Part shown: piece after piece, positions 52,177 through 62,995 of the stretch | Layout of the letters: every line of letters begins with the position of its first letter | Numbering within the stretch: position 1 is the first letter of the stretch | Assembly: GCF_026914185.1 (NCBI RefSeq) | Contig: NC_070561.1 | Location: 8,308,001-8,372,000, forward strand | Source: Puccinia triticina | Taxonomy: Eukaryota > Basidiomycota > Pucciniomycetes > Pucciniales > Pucciniaceae | Direction: 5' to 3' | DNA length: 64,000 nucleotides | The notes under the pieces: generated by a model | The model's input: only the letters and a program-made list of their open reading frames with translations | Told to the model about the DNA's origin: nothing | Database searches by the model: none | Made by a program: the position numbers and the translations under genes

Positions 52177-54843
52177 TTAATGAAGTGATAGGGTTGGTTG
52201 GTTCAAGATGAGCTTGTTGATGACACTGAATAAATTGTTGTTATTGTTAATGTAAGGGTTGTTATGTAGGTTGTTTAAGTATATATATAAGGCTGAACTG
52301 TAAATGTTGGGGTGACTGTGATTGGTATAAGCATAATGCTGTGATCCTTGAATTGAGGCTGGTGACAGGCTGGTGACTGGGTATGTTGAACGTGTGATGG
52401 GTGTCCAGTGTCCAAAGAAGTGTAGGTTCCAATCCAGCGGGGTTCAGGTGATGCTTTCAGTGGTGACTAGGGGTAAAATTGGCCGTAGAATCCATTTCTG
52501 AGGTCTGTTTGATGGTATCTTGAGGCGTATTGTGAGTAAATATATGTATGCGAAAAAACTTTTGATTTTTCACTTTTCCGTCTACCACAACGGGCTACTT
52601 GGAACTCAACAAATCAAACGCTGTTGGGGCTGACGGCAGACACGCACGGTCACTCCTATATGCTGAAATCCCAACTTACTTCTGGTGGGACAAGTCGGAG
52701 AAGGAATGGAAACCAAGGAAATCAAAGGCTGAATCGGTCGGGCGAGTTTACGCAGTTTCCTACCTCGCAGGCGAAAAGTTCTACTTACGGGTTCTCCTCT
52801 TGCACGTTCGGGGTGCATTTTCCTTCAGCAAGTTCAAGATATTCAATGGAAAGGTTTTTGAGACTTATCAAGAGGCCTGTAACGAGCGTGGCCTCCTTGC
52901 AAATGATTCGCTTTACGATCTGGCACTCCACGAGGCGGGTTTGGTGAAGTCTGGATATCAACTGATGCAGATGTATGCGATCATTTGCGTTCACTCAGCC
53001 CCGTCGGATCCAAAGGTCCTCTTCGAAAATCACTTGGAGAAAATGACGGACGATCTGATCCGTCTCAACATGGACCGTCGCGATAGCCGACAGCTAGACA
53101 TGCAGGAGCGCCGGGTAATGGGACTATTCAGATTGGAGAGTATGATGGAAAGCATGGGAAGCTCATTACAAACTTGCAAAATCACAGTCACTGCCGAGGA
53201 TAGGCAACTCCTGGATGAACTTCGTGAAGAAATGCGTCAACCAAACGATCGACGCGAAGCTGGGGTCCGGCTTGCCGAGAACAAGAAAAAGTTCAACAAA
53301 GCTCAAGCAACGATCTTCAACAAAGTTATCAACTCCTTGGGGGGAAATGTTGGAAAAGTTTACTATCTCGACGGACCGGGAGGAACGGGTAAAACATTCC
53401 TGTTGAACTCAATCATTGATGCCGCAGAAGTTTGGGGCCACGGTTCTATTGTCACAGCGTCATCAGGTGTTGCTGCCCTCTTACTCAAAGGGGGTCAAAC
53501 TGCACACTCGGCTTTCAAGATCCCGATCAACGCGCAGAAAGGTGCAGAATGCAGTGTTGAAGACGAAACCCTCTTGGCGGAGAAGTTGAAGAGTGCACGC
53601 CTCGTGGTTTGGGATGAAATTGTCACAATTCATAAATTTGCAATTGAAGCTGTTGATCTAACGTTGAAACGGCTCTGCAACTCAACCGAGGTCTTTGGTG
53701 GAAAAACAGTCGTTTTTGCGGGGGATTTTAGGCAAATTCTCCCTGTAGTCAAGCACGACGAATTCCCGAAGTCTTACAACGCAACTCTCAAATCTTCTTT
53801 TATTTGGGAATTCATCATCGAAGTAAAATTGACGGAGAACATGCGCCTCGCAAAGGCATTAGTTGGCGATGGTTCAGAAAAAAACCTAAAGTTTGCCAAG
53901 GCCTTGCTGGCACTAGGGGAAGGTGTTAATCAAACGAACGACTTTGAAGTAATTCAACTCAGAAACATCAACATTGTTGACTTCAATTCGGAGACTACAA
54001 GCAGTGATGCACTTATAGATTTTGTTTATCAGGATATTGCACAAGTCAATGACCAGTCAGACACGATTAAGGTCGCTTACTTGAACGAACGTTGCATTTT
54101 GGCCCCGCTGAACCGCGACGTGAAACAAATGAACGACGTTATCATGTCAAAGCTTCCAGGCAAGCCTGTTATACTCAACTCGATAGACACCCCCGACCCG
54201 GATGCTTTTGACAGCCTGCCAGAAGAGTGCCTAAACAAGTTGTCACCGGCAGGGCTTCCAGAACATACCTTGAAACTCAAAGTCGGTATGCCAATCGTTG
54301 TTACAAGGAACCTGAGAATTGGAAACGGCATCTGTAACGGAACCCGCGTGCTGCTAACAGAGGTGGCGCAGAATTTCTTGTCGGGAATCTTAATGGGTGG
54401 TGCTTTTGCAGGGGACGAAGTCACACTTCCACGGATTAAACTCCACAACCAGGCGAGCAAAGGGTCAGGTCATTCATTCTTCAGACTCCAATTTCCAGTA
54501 AAGCCAGCATACGCGATGTCCGTCAACAAAAGTCAAGGCCAAACATTATCACGGGTTGGAGTATTTCTGCAAACGGATATATTTGCTCACGGACAGCTAT
54601 ACGTAGCCCTCTCAAGAGTCTCAGACGTTTCAAACCTGTTGGTTGCAAAGCCGAAGGTTAGGGAGGGGGTAATCAATGTTGTGCATAAAGCAATCTTCAG
54701 ATCGGCTAAAAGGAAAAGTGAGTTGATTAGACTAACTTATTGTTGAATGTTAACTAAATTTCGACTTCGCAGATAAAAAACGGGACGAATTGCGATCAAA
54801 GAAAAATGATGGTCGGCCTGCATGTTTGATGGATCAAGATTAA
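49738..54843 (+). CDS. Helitron RepHel (Rep/helicase), interrupted by a solo LTR
   Basis: Rolling-circle replicative transposase. Exons 49738-50734, 50788-51837, 51896-52054 / 52594-54717, 54773-54843. With LTR-B and one ACGG copy removed they total 1466 codons in one frame. N-terminal Cys-rich finger (CNRGCASCG..CC), Helitron N-domain, HUH motif PHAHLMV (about 514), the tyrosine motif KYLYKYITKG (about 645), SPPEAAWRLF. The helicase is PIF1-like: GPGGTGKT (about 996), VVWDEI, FAGDFRQILP, MSVNKSQGQTL, LYVALSRV (about 1402). All key motifs are present. With the 535-bp LTR in place the product would be truncated after the Rep domain unless the LTR is spliced out. Confidence 0.93.
52055..52589 (+). 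repeat. Solo LTR-B (535 bp) inside RepHel (TSD ACGG)
   Basis: TGTAAGACTCAAAAGTG...CGTCTACCACA with ACGG on both sides (52051-52054, 52590-52593). Shorter than the other copies through internal deletions. Removal rejoins TLTG with YLELNKSN of the helicase in frame. Confidence 0.88.
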
Positions 54844-55241
54844 TGCATGAAAATCTTGGGGGCTGTTGACCTTGATGGATAAGCAGGTCCGAGATGTCTA
54901 AGCTTTGTCAGATAGAAGATTTTGCGCATTGAGCAGTGAATAAAGATTGACAATGAGTTTGCATTAACATCGAATATTGTTTCCTGTTTTTTAACAACGA
55001 TTTTGTTGTATCATTGACTAGAATATTAAAGGAATTGACAATGTGACATGAAAATTCTCAAAAGGAAGGTTGGGATGGGTTGGACTTCAAGTGGTCCTGC
55101 TCGAGAGTGTGGGATTTCAATTTCCTAAAACTATGGAGGCAATGAGAACGACTCAAACAAGAAGCTTAGGAAAAAACTTTGAGTCAAAAGATTAAGATTG
55201 AACCGTTAACAGGCAGGTTGTCGCAAGGGGACTCGCAATGG

Positions 55242-56124
55242 TCAAAAGTCTTCATTGAGGCAACTGGCGGTGTCGGCAGAGTCAGTCTCGAGTACATCAT
55301 CGGATGAAAACGTTGCATGGGTGACCTGCGGCAAACTTTGGTTAGACGCTACGTTTGAGTGGGAACTAAAGATTTCTTATGGTTGTGCCTTACCTCAATT
55401 ACCATGCGGCAGGACGTTCTCCCAAAGCCATCCAAGAAGCCTTTGTAATTTACCTTACTCCCACGGAACAACACCATGCCGGCGGGGAATTCAGACTTAT
55501 TGACGCCTAAAACGCAACGAGTACGGAATACTCGCTGATTGCCAAGCTATTCATTTTATCAGTACAGTTCTCGGTAAAATAAATTGGAAACCGTACCTTG
55601 CCAAGATGCTCAACAGTCATATCAACCAAACTTCGAGAGGTTTCTGGCCAAGCAGTCTTAGTTCGAACCTTGACTATGGTCCCCATACCGGAAACGCGGA
55701 CCCGTTGCCACTCAATAGGATTGTTGCTGACGTTTGATATTTGTTTGTCACCGACCGTCCACGTAAATTTTGGGACTCGCATGAAGTTGAGCCCGCGAAT
55801 TTCTCCTTCAATGCAATAAGCACGGCCCTCAATAAGAGGGGTGTCTGAGTAGTCGTTGGTGCTGAAGTTGATTGGAATTATTTTCTTGCCACAAGTCCAG
55901 ACACCAGACGACGAGGCGTAACCTTTACTGCCAAGGGGGGTCCGGCCACTTGGAAGCCTGAGGAGCTGATGAGACTGTTGTGTACATTCAGTAAGTGTGG
56001 GCAAATAGGTAAAAGGTTCACTTACTTCGCCAACAATGATGAACTGTCCAACAAATCGGAGTCGATCTTCGCCTTGAGTCAAGGGTGAGCCAGGGGCAAA
56101 AATAAGTTGGGTTGTTGGAAGCAT
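55242..56124 (-). CDS. Helitron accessory protein 2, OB-fold-like
   Basis: Minus strand, opposite to RepHel. The first exon starts at 56124 (MLPTTQLIFAPGSPL). It contains TPLIEGRAYCIEGEIRGLNF and RVRVSGMGTIVKVRT..SLVDMTVEHLGK, then a GT-AG intron near 55600. Then come EFPAGMVLFRGSKVNYKGFL and DGFGRTSCRMVIE. A second intron (GTAAGG..CCGCAG) leads to VTHATFSSDDVLETDS and a stop at 55244. Intron positions and sequence match protein 3 (last junction MVIE|VTHA here, LVVK|VTSG there). ssDNA binding is inferred, not shown. Confidence 0.6.
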
Positions 56125-56891
56125 TCTTTTGGCTTGAACTTGTAAGTGGGGCGAGTGTGTGGGGAGAAGATGAGGTTGGGTTGACTTGGTGTTTGGCGGC
56201 AGAACAATAATGGAAAGGACCTGATGGAGAAGTCTTTGGTAGTCGGAGGGTTCAAATAATATGATCGAAGCTTGCTGGGGCTATTTTCAGTGGTTGTGAT
56301 TTTGAGATTGGACGACGGGTTGTTTTATAAGGCGTTCGAAGGGAATGAGGCAGAATTAGAAGATGTGATGGAGAGTTGTTTGAGAATGAGGTGGAATTTG
56401 AGACGGTTGTTGGGGATATTGACCCTGAAAGGAGTTTAAATGGCCGGAGAGGTAATTTCCTTGAGCCAGCTCGGGCGGTTGAGAGGGTCTTAGCTGCGAG
56501 GGCAAGGCAACAGTGTTGGGTTATCCGTTGTGTTTGGCCGTTCGAGTGTGGTTGTTTAAGCAGAGGATTCGGGCTGAAAAAGGGAAGTAATGCCTCGAGT
56601 GTCAGGGTCTGTCAACTGAAGCAGTAAATTTTACTCGAACGGGTGAGGGTCTTGCCCGTGTTGCCATGGATACAATCTGGCAAGTGGGGCGGCAAGCCTG
56701 AAGTGTTTATTGGGTACAATGCTTCAAGTCAATGCTAAATAGCGCGATGTTGATAAATAAAAGGGTGGGGTTTACCACTAGCGCTCACATTTTCATCGAT
56801 CTTGCCCTTCCAATTAATCGCTCTTGATTAACACCCTTTAGATAACATTAGCCTCAAGCTTGACTCCAACCAATTTCGCACTGTGTTAATT

Positions 56892-57780
56892 ATGATTACC
56901 GTTGCGTTGGCGTTGGTTAATAGTCATTACCGGGAAAGCTTAACGTTCCAAGGGAAATTTAAAGCAAAGTCGACGGTAAGTTTGGAGCCTTGAGTCAGAA
57001 TAGCTGGGTGCGGTCATTTAACTCACGAACTTCCTTGAACCCAGGAATTGGTGAATTGGGGGTCAGATTTCAAGCATCAAGTAACGAGGTCGTCTGCGAT
57101 TGTGACAGAGCAATCGAGGGGAATCATTCCCAAGGTTGCGGTGACCTTATCTCCTTATTCATCAGCCTGTTTGCCTCTTGAGGAAGGGGAATACTATATG
57201 CTTGAAGGCAAGGTTCTGGTCAGCGACGAGCACGGTAACCAGGATTTCAAATATTACTCTTATGGAATGGAGAGAAAGCGCTATACGAGGGCGTCATCAA
57301 AGCCGGAACCGGTGAAGGTTGAAGGGTTGGGAGTAATATGTCATGTGAAGATGACTGGAGTTCAACAGCCGAGCCGCGAAATTGCACCAATACACAATTT
57401 TATCGAATTAATAGTTGCCCACGGGAAAAATGTGGGTCGTTTTATTATGTTGAAAATAGAATTGGCTGAACTGACTTCCTTTAATTGTGAAGTGCATGAT
57501 AAGTCAATTATTCTACGTCAAATACATCATAGAGGTTCAAAAAAGTACCATCGATCCAAGAGTTGCGTTCCGTCCGGGGGTTCAAGTCAAGTTTGAAGGG
57601 TTGCGAGCTGGATTTAGCGCGGAATCTGCGAGATTGGTGGTTAAGGTTAGTGGGAGTTCAAAGATGACGTTAAATGGATGACTAACGTGTCAATGCTTGT
57701 AGGTAACCTCCGGCGAGGTGGAGCCACGTCATCACTTCTCCAACGGTGCAAGGCGGGAGTTCGTTTCCTTGGTTGAGTAG
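56892..57780 (+). CDS. Helitron accessory protein 3, OB-fold-like
   Basis: Exons 56892-56975, 57045 to about 57490, about 57536-57643 and 57703-57780. Sequence includes CLPLEEGEYYMLEGKVLVSD, VEGLGVICHVKMTG, NFIELIVAHGKNVGR, then IDPRVAFRPGVQVKFEGLRA, and ends EVEPRHHFSNGARREFVSLVE. It aligns by eye with protein 2 over both halves and less closely with protein 1. The middle intron (GTGCAT..ATAGAG) is the least certain. It is the last gene before the Helitron 3' hairpin. Confidence 0.6.
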
Positions 57781-58094
57781 TTGGGCTGGGGATTACTGGG
57801 GTTGCTGCTTGTCTTCTGCCGTGCTTGGTTTTTTCTTTGGGATTGTGTGTTTGGGGTTCGTGATGGATGGTTATGTTGAAATGATCGACTTCTTTGCCTT
57901 GGGGCTTAGCGGTGTATGGAAAACTTTGAGGGCGTGCGCCGTTCGCGCGGAGCGCGGGCCGTCCTGGTGGTGTTTTGTGATTGTTGTTGTCGGTGGCGGG
58001 GCGAGCTGGCGGGGGATGGGGTGGGGGTACCCGGGGGGCGAGGCGTGGAGTTGGGCCCCTGGAGTTGCGGCGGCGTAGCCGCCTTGTGCTCTAG
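57781..58094 (+). other. Helitron 3' terminus with hairpin and CTAG
   Basis: A GC-rich stretch ends in a perfect 6-bp stem GGCGGC-GTA-GCCGCC (about 58068-58082) and CTAG at 58091-58094. In Helitrons the hairpin marks the end of strand transfer. Frames crossing it are not genes. Confidence 0.9.
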
Positions 58095-58604
58095 TAGTAA
58101 CAGTATGTAATGATGAGCAATGCTGAAAGGGGAATGCTGGTTATGGGAATAAAAGAATGTACTAATGGGGAAGAGTGATGAGAACATAGTAACAACTTGT
58201 GATGATGAGCACTACTGAAAGAGGTAAGCACAGATCCAATGATGTAATGTGTACAATAGGTATAGTACATAATGAGAAATGTATGTAAAGGGTTTAGTAT
58301 GTGAGAATAAATATGTAAAAGGAATGTACTGTAATGATTCAAGTAGGTTACTAATGAAATGAGTACTGTAACTAATGAAGACTGTAGGTTGTCTGTAAGT
58401 CTTATATCCTCTATAACTACTGAACCATTGAAGATAGGGGTATACTATGTATGAGTGACCATAGGTGAAATTTGATGTAGAATCTGAATATGCAATAACA
58501 ATGAGGTATTTGTGAAGGGTTATGGGGAGATGGGCTATGTAATGATGAATATATGTAAAAAGAAGCAATAAAATACTACTTATGGTTTGGAATGGAGCAC
58601 CACA
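58095..58604 (-). repeat. 5' LTR of the Gypsy element, outer part
   Basis: The 510 bases from the Helitron end to TGTGGTGCTCC (minus strand), continuing the block at 44850-45315. GCGG follows at 58605-58608, as it precedes the other LTR. Confidence 0.92.
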
Positions 58605-58829
58605 GCGGTGAAGGGATTTGGGGCTAATTGTTGCTGCTAATGCTGCGTTTGATATTGTTCAGCGTCTTGCCATCAAGCAAGGATCAGACTGCGGCATATT
58701 TAATCTTGGCAGAGTATTTAAGAAAACCCATCTGTGCCTTTTGATACCTAAAAAGAAAAAATTGATTGATTAGCTTGATTTAGAAAGAACAATGTCTTCT
58801 TGAAAATGAGAAGATCATTAAAAATTGTG
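58605..58829. other. Inner fragment of the inverted-end element
   Basis: About 225 bases between the Gypsy insertion and the right inverted end. Joined to 33977-34007 it continues the interior of the old element. No coding feature recognised. Confidence 0.4.
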
Positions 58830-59337
58830 TACCCTCAGTGATCAGTGCAGTTGCCACATGTCCAAAACCGTTGTTGAGAGAAGATTACTGATTTCCGATT
58901 TTAGCTGGGCATTCAGCCGGGAGCTGCCCACTCAGTACAGGGGCGGGGAAAAGTTTGTTGGGGGCAAAAACATATTTTTGGGTGTGCGCAAAAAAACAAA
59001 AAAAAAACAATGTATTTCTGCAAGCTTGTATGGATTAGCAGTATAAAGAAGAAAGGGAAATTTTCATATTTCTCTGTATAGAAACACAGGAATAAATACC
59101 ACACCAGTCATTGAGAGGAGTAAACACTTGCCTGGATGACCTGTTCTGTTCCAATTATCAACAGGAGCACTACCCTTGATGAACACTTCTTTGTGGTCAT
59201 CAAGAGTAGTAGTCACTGCCCTTGATTACCAGTTCTTTCTGGTCATAAAGAGCAGGATTCAATCCACTCAATGACCGGCACTTTTCCGGTTATCAAGAGG
59301 AGAACATAATCCCCTTGATTGTAAGAATACAGCTCCA

Positions 59338-59716
59338 GTGGGCCGGCACTTGACGCACAAAGTGAAGAGATTGCTGCAAACCACTGAAGCTGCGGAAATT
59401 GGTAAGCTCAGCAAACCTTTATCCGCAGCAGCGGCAAGAGGGACTAAAATAGCTGATTGTATCAACCTGTTGAATTCAGACACAGTCCTTGCAAACCACA
59501 AGATCAAAAACTCATGTCAATCGTCACTATTGGAAAGAATCACAAGTCACACCAAAGGTGAGCACAAATTTTCTGACCAAAACGGCTGACAAGTTGAGGC
59601 TAATAGCCCAACCCATTCTTTGCAGGCAAATACCTAAAAAGAAGGATCCAGGCAAACATCACCCCAAGCCAAAACGGCAGAGGAGAAAGTGAGTGGCTGG
59701 ATCTCTAAGCTAGAAA
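59338..59716 (+). pseudogene. Gene fragment with one intron, unknown family
   Basis: An open stretch (LTHKVKRLLQTTEAAEIGKL, GTKIADCINLLNSDTVLANH) ends at a good donor GTGAGC. It would continue after CTTTGCAG in frame as GKYLKRRIQANITPS to a stop near 59716. Ordinary composition suggests former coding sequence. No family recognised. Confidence 0.4.
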
Positions 59717-60960
59717 AAAAGCAATCAAAGAAGAGCAGGTTCTAATGCCAATGGTCCTCTCCCCACAAATAACCTTGGCCGTACCAAACTCACATTGCAT
59801 CAAAGCTAGGCCGTAAAAAATTACACAACTCAGGCTAAGTGTCAGCTTTAGAGTCAACACAGCTGACCTAAAGTCTGCCTCTTTTCTACTTATTACATAT
59901 GAAATTAATTCACATCCTTTTCATCTTAAGAGATATCATTGTTTTGACTTCATATTCTGTTTCCTCAGACAATTTTAACCCTAGTTACAACTTACAAATT
60001 CTTTGTAGCTATACTCCTTCCCTGAGTTCTTGAGTCGTGGCGCGCATGCGCAGTTGTGACGTGTCAGCACTACCAGGCGCGCCAAAACCACATGTACATA
60101 TGTAATTACATAAGCAAACTGTGAAAATTTTCGAAGTCAGGATCCCCCTTGCCTGAGGAGGATCCACAGACTTCAGCACACCAGAACCACACCCCAGATA
60201 ACCCAGGATCACCACCAAAGAGATTACCACGCTCCCAGTATACCTACCGTCACAGGTGCCTAGGATATTGACAGTAAGTAAACTCTTTCACTGAACCTTG
60301 CTTATCCAGAGTGAAACTCTGTTGCTCTTGATTGTTTCTTCTTTTCTTCAACTCTTCCAATCATAAAAGATCAAAAGGTTATCTCTGGTTAAGACCTATA
60401 AAACCAGAGCAGAGTAGTAACCCTACTTCTGAATCCCACCAACGTTTCCTTGTTGTGAGTGGAGGCTGTTGCACTCTTCTTTGGCCTGGAACAGCTGGCA
60501 TACAACTTTTCCAGGTTGAGAATAGCCCAGATCAATTTAGAAAGACTTAAAGTCTAGGCCTGATCTTCTCTTTTCTCTCTATCTTTCTCTTCCTCTCTCT
60601 CAGTTTGTATTTCTTTATCCCAAGAAATCCAAACTATTCCCCCTTCTTTTCTTGTGTCCTGCTGTCACATAAGAGACACAGGCTCACACTAAGTAAGAGG
60701 AAAAACTTGACTAAAGGATTGATGCAGTGTGGATGGAACTGACTCAAATGTGTGGTGTTGACAGAAAAGCTTTGGCAATTGAGACTAGGCCTCACATCCC
60801 CTCTCAACCTCACACTCTCACTAGCGGCCAATCAACCTGCTTTCAGGTAAAAGAGATTTCTTATCTTGTCTACTCTGGCTCATCACAGTAGAATTATAAC
60901 ACATTGTAAAAAGTACAAGACAGAGATTAATGGAATAAACCTTTCAGTTCTTCCAAAAAT
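59717..60960. other. Unassigned stretch, possible LTR-like promoter
   Basis: A block starting TGTGACGTGTCAGC (60053) with an AscI-like GGCGCGCC, a TATA-like CCTATAAAACC near 60398 and a pyrimidine-rich tract near 60560-60610 resembles an LTR, but no partner, end or duplication was identified. Confidence 0.3.
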
Positions 60961-61088
60961 TTCATTGATGACCAGTTTTTTCTGGTAATTGAGAGAATTA
61001 AAGACTCGTCTCAATGACTGGTCTGGTGAAAAAAAGTGGTCCCTGCACAGAATTGGCAGGACCACTTTTGCTACAAGATGATTCCTGG

Positions 61089-62000
61089 TGTGGTGCTCCA
61101 TCCCAAGCCACAAGTAATATTTTTAGTATCTTCTTTTACATATCTTCATCATTACATTGCCTATTTACCCCATATCCCTTCTCAAATACTTCATTATTAT
61201 TGCATATTCAGATTTTAAGCCTCATTTCACCTATAGTCACTCAGACATAGTACCCCTTTATCTTCAATGGTTCAATAGCTATAAAGGATATAAGATTTAC
61301 AGAAAACCTACAGTCTTCATTAGTTACAACACTCATTTCATTAGTAACTTACTAAATAATTATAGTACATTCCTTTTACAGATATCTTCTCACATATTAA
61401 TCCATTTACATACATTGCTCATCATGTACTATGCCTATTGTACACATTACATCATTGGATCTGTGCTTACCTCTTTCAGTAGTGCACATCATGTCAAGTT
61501 GTTACTATGTTCATAGCACCTTCCTCATTTGTACGGTCTTTCTTCCCATAGCCAGAATTCCTCTTGATTGCTCATCCTTCAGTTGAACATAAGATAAACT
61601 CACTTGTAGAGTATGCAGAAATTATAGTAGAAATTCCTCATCACCCATTTGCTTATTGAAATCATTGCTATTGCTCCTCAACCCATTGCTATTGAACATT
61701 GCCCATTGCACCTCTGAGCTCACCATTGATATTGAACCATTGCCATTGTTTCCCCCTCATCAAGCATTACCCCAAGCCTCTCATCCTCAGTAGTGAAACA
61801 GTAGTTAAGCTCATAGTACTAGCTCCTAAGATCAGGTAGAAATCAGCCACACCTTTTGTTCTTTTCTTAGTGTTACTCTCATCCCCTCAGCATTAGTCAG
61901 GAAGGCAGCCTCACCAGCATCCTTGCATAGCTTACATTAGTACTAGTGTTGCTATCCATCTCCCTTCCAAGCTCTATTCCCCCCTTTGAGTAGTTCCACA
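61089..62000 (+). repeat. Solo LTR of the Gypsy family (TSD CTGG)
   Basis: TGTGGTGCTCCATCCC...GAGTAGTTCCACA, 912 bp, alignable along its length with the Gypsy LTRs but clearly diverged and with deletions. CTGG lies on both sides (61085-61088, 62001-62004). It confirms a 4-bp duplication for this family. Confidence 0.88.
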
Positions 62001-62014
62001 CTGGGTAAAGTCGG

Positions 62015-62995
62015 TGTGGTAGATGGAAAGGTTCCACTACATCAAAAAAAAAAAATCTTTGTTTTCTTTTCTTTACATAATATTGATCAAGATTCACAGA
62101 CTATGGCGCAAGGACAGGACTCTGCAGGACTAGAAGTTACACTTACAAGCTACATATACATCCAACCTCACATTTACATACACAACCCAGCTGCAGGACA
62201 GCTACACATACTCATTTACACTGCATAGTATATACATGAATTCTAAATTAGTGGATTTTCAAAACTGACAGCTGCAGGTGACATCATAGGAGTATTGCAT
62301 TAAATCCCTCATGTTCTGACCAATCATAACCACTCATTCAGATGTTGCAATTTCTACATGTCATGTACATTCCCAACCAACCACATTCACTCATTCAACT
62401 TCTCCTGCAGCTAAAATACCTCATTCAGGGGCTTCCTTGTAGCTAAATTCCCTCACATTTTTCTATATAAGGAGCTATCTCCCCCCTCAGTTGTCTGCTC
62501 CTCAGTTCAGTACCCACCAGTTATACAGATACCGCCCATTATTACAACCCTTACACTTTATAACATACCATATCATTCCTCAAACTTGCAATAACCACTG
62601 AACTCACTTTCATATCTCTTGATTGACGTATCACATGCCTGTCACAAGTTACCCTGTGCTTGGTTCAACTCCTGACTGAGACATATATCCTTCCCAACCT
62701 AGGCACTCCTCTCAACTTTATATATCACCCTCTTGAGGACCTGTGTTCAATCCCCACCAAAAACATCAAGTCAACTTTCACCCTTTTCCATCATCATAAA
62801 CCTTCATGTCTTTCACATACCTGTCATTGAACAACTTCATCTGGAACCAGACCAGACCTATCACTTCATTAAAACTTGCCAAGCTTATCTTGGTGGGTCT
62901 TGTTATCTGATAGTATAGAAGAGCAGAGTTTGCACCTCCAACATCCCCTTCTCCATTCAGCAAAAGGGTTTCACAACCGCCTTTTGAGTCTTACA
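62015..62995 (-). repeat. Solo LTR-B, full length, minus orientation
   Basis: On the minus strand TGTAAGACTCAAAAGGCGG...CCATCTACCACA, 981 bp. Flanks TCGG and TTGG differ at one base. Contains a TATA-like TATATAAGG near 62463 (plus sense of the complementary reading). It lies 14 bp from the Gypsy solo LTR. Confidence 0.8.

Larger units (their letters stand above)
45316..58094 (+). mobile_element. Autonomous Helitron, 12.8 kb
   Basis: Inserted between A and T of GAAAAT|AG in the Gypsy LTR without target duplication. It begins TCTAAGTATATTAAATCC and ends CTAG, with the hairpin GGCGGC-GTA-GCCGCC shortly before the end. These are all the diagnostic Helitron features. The empty site is seen in the other LTR of the same Gypsy element. 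It carries RepHel, three small related genes, a tandem duplication and a nested LTR-B. Because the host LTRs are still near-identical, the Helitron arrived recently. Confidence 0.96.
34008..58604 (-). mobile_element. Gypsy LTR retrotransposon with a Helitron in its 5' LTR
   Basis: On the minus strand the 5' LTR is 58604-58095 plus 45315-44850 (976 bp after removing the Helitron) and the 3' LTR is 34983-34008 (976 bp). Ends are TGTGGTGCTCC...GTAGTTCCACA and the flanks share GCGG. The primer site TGGTGTCCCAACAG starts two bases inside the 5' LTR, and the purine tract TTGGGGGAGGA abuts the 3' LTR. Every LTR block I compared is identical, so the insertion is young. Order gag, protease, RT, RNase H, integrase makes it Gypsy. 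Extra genes lie between pol and the 3' LTR. Confidence 0.92.
29747..59043. mobile_element. Old DNA element with 214-bp inverted ends, split by younger insertions
   Basis: Positions 29747-29960 and 58830-59043 are inverted copies of equal length (TACTGCTAATCCATACAAGC...CACTGATCACTGAGGGTA). After subtracting LTR-B (33042-33976) and the Gypsy-Helitron nest (34008-58604) about 3.8 kb remains, including the broken gene at 29930-32030. The inverted ends contain the start codon and first exon of that gene. Outer limits and the target duplication are not resolved; weaker similarity may extend the ends to about 29690 and 59100. Superfamily unknown. Confidence 0.55.
59100..61028. mobile_element. Probable CACCAG-ended element with hairpin arrays
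   Basis: The ends are inverted copies (left ACCAGTCATTGAGAGG, right CTCAATGACTGGTCTGGTG). Inside the left end are four hairpins of the type GATTACCAGTTCTTTCTGGTCAT; near the right end is GATGACCAGTTTTTTCTGGT. No matching 3-bp duplication was found, and the left end may have lost three bases. Similar in build to 24023-27228 and 6498-9055. Confidence 0.5.

Noticed and set aside
60053..60900. A further LTR or TRIM
   Set aside because: Only promoter-like and composition cues; no paired repeat or duplication seen.
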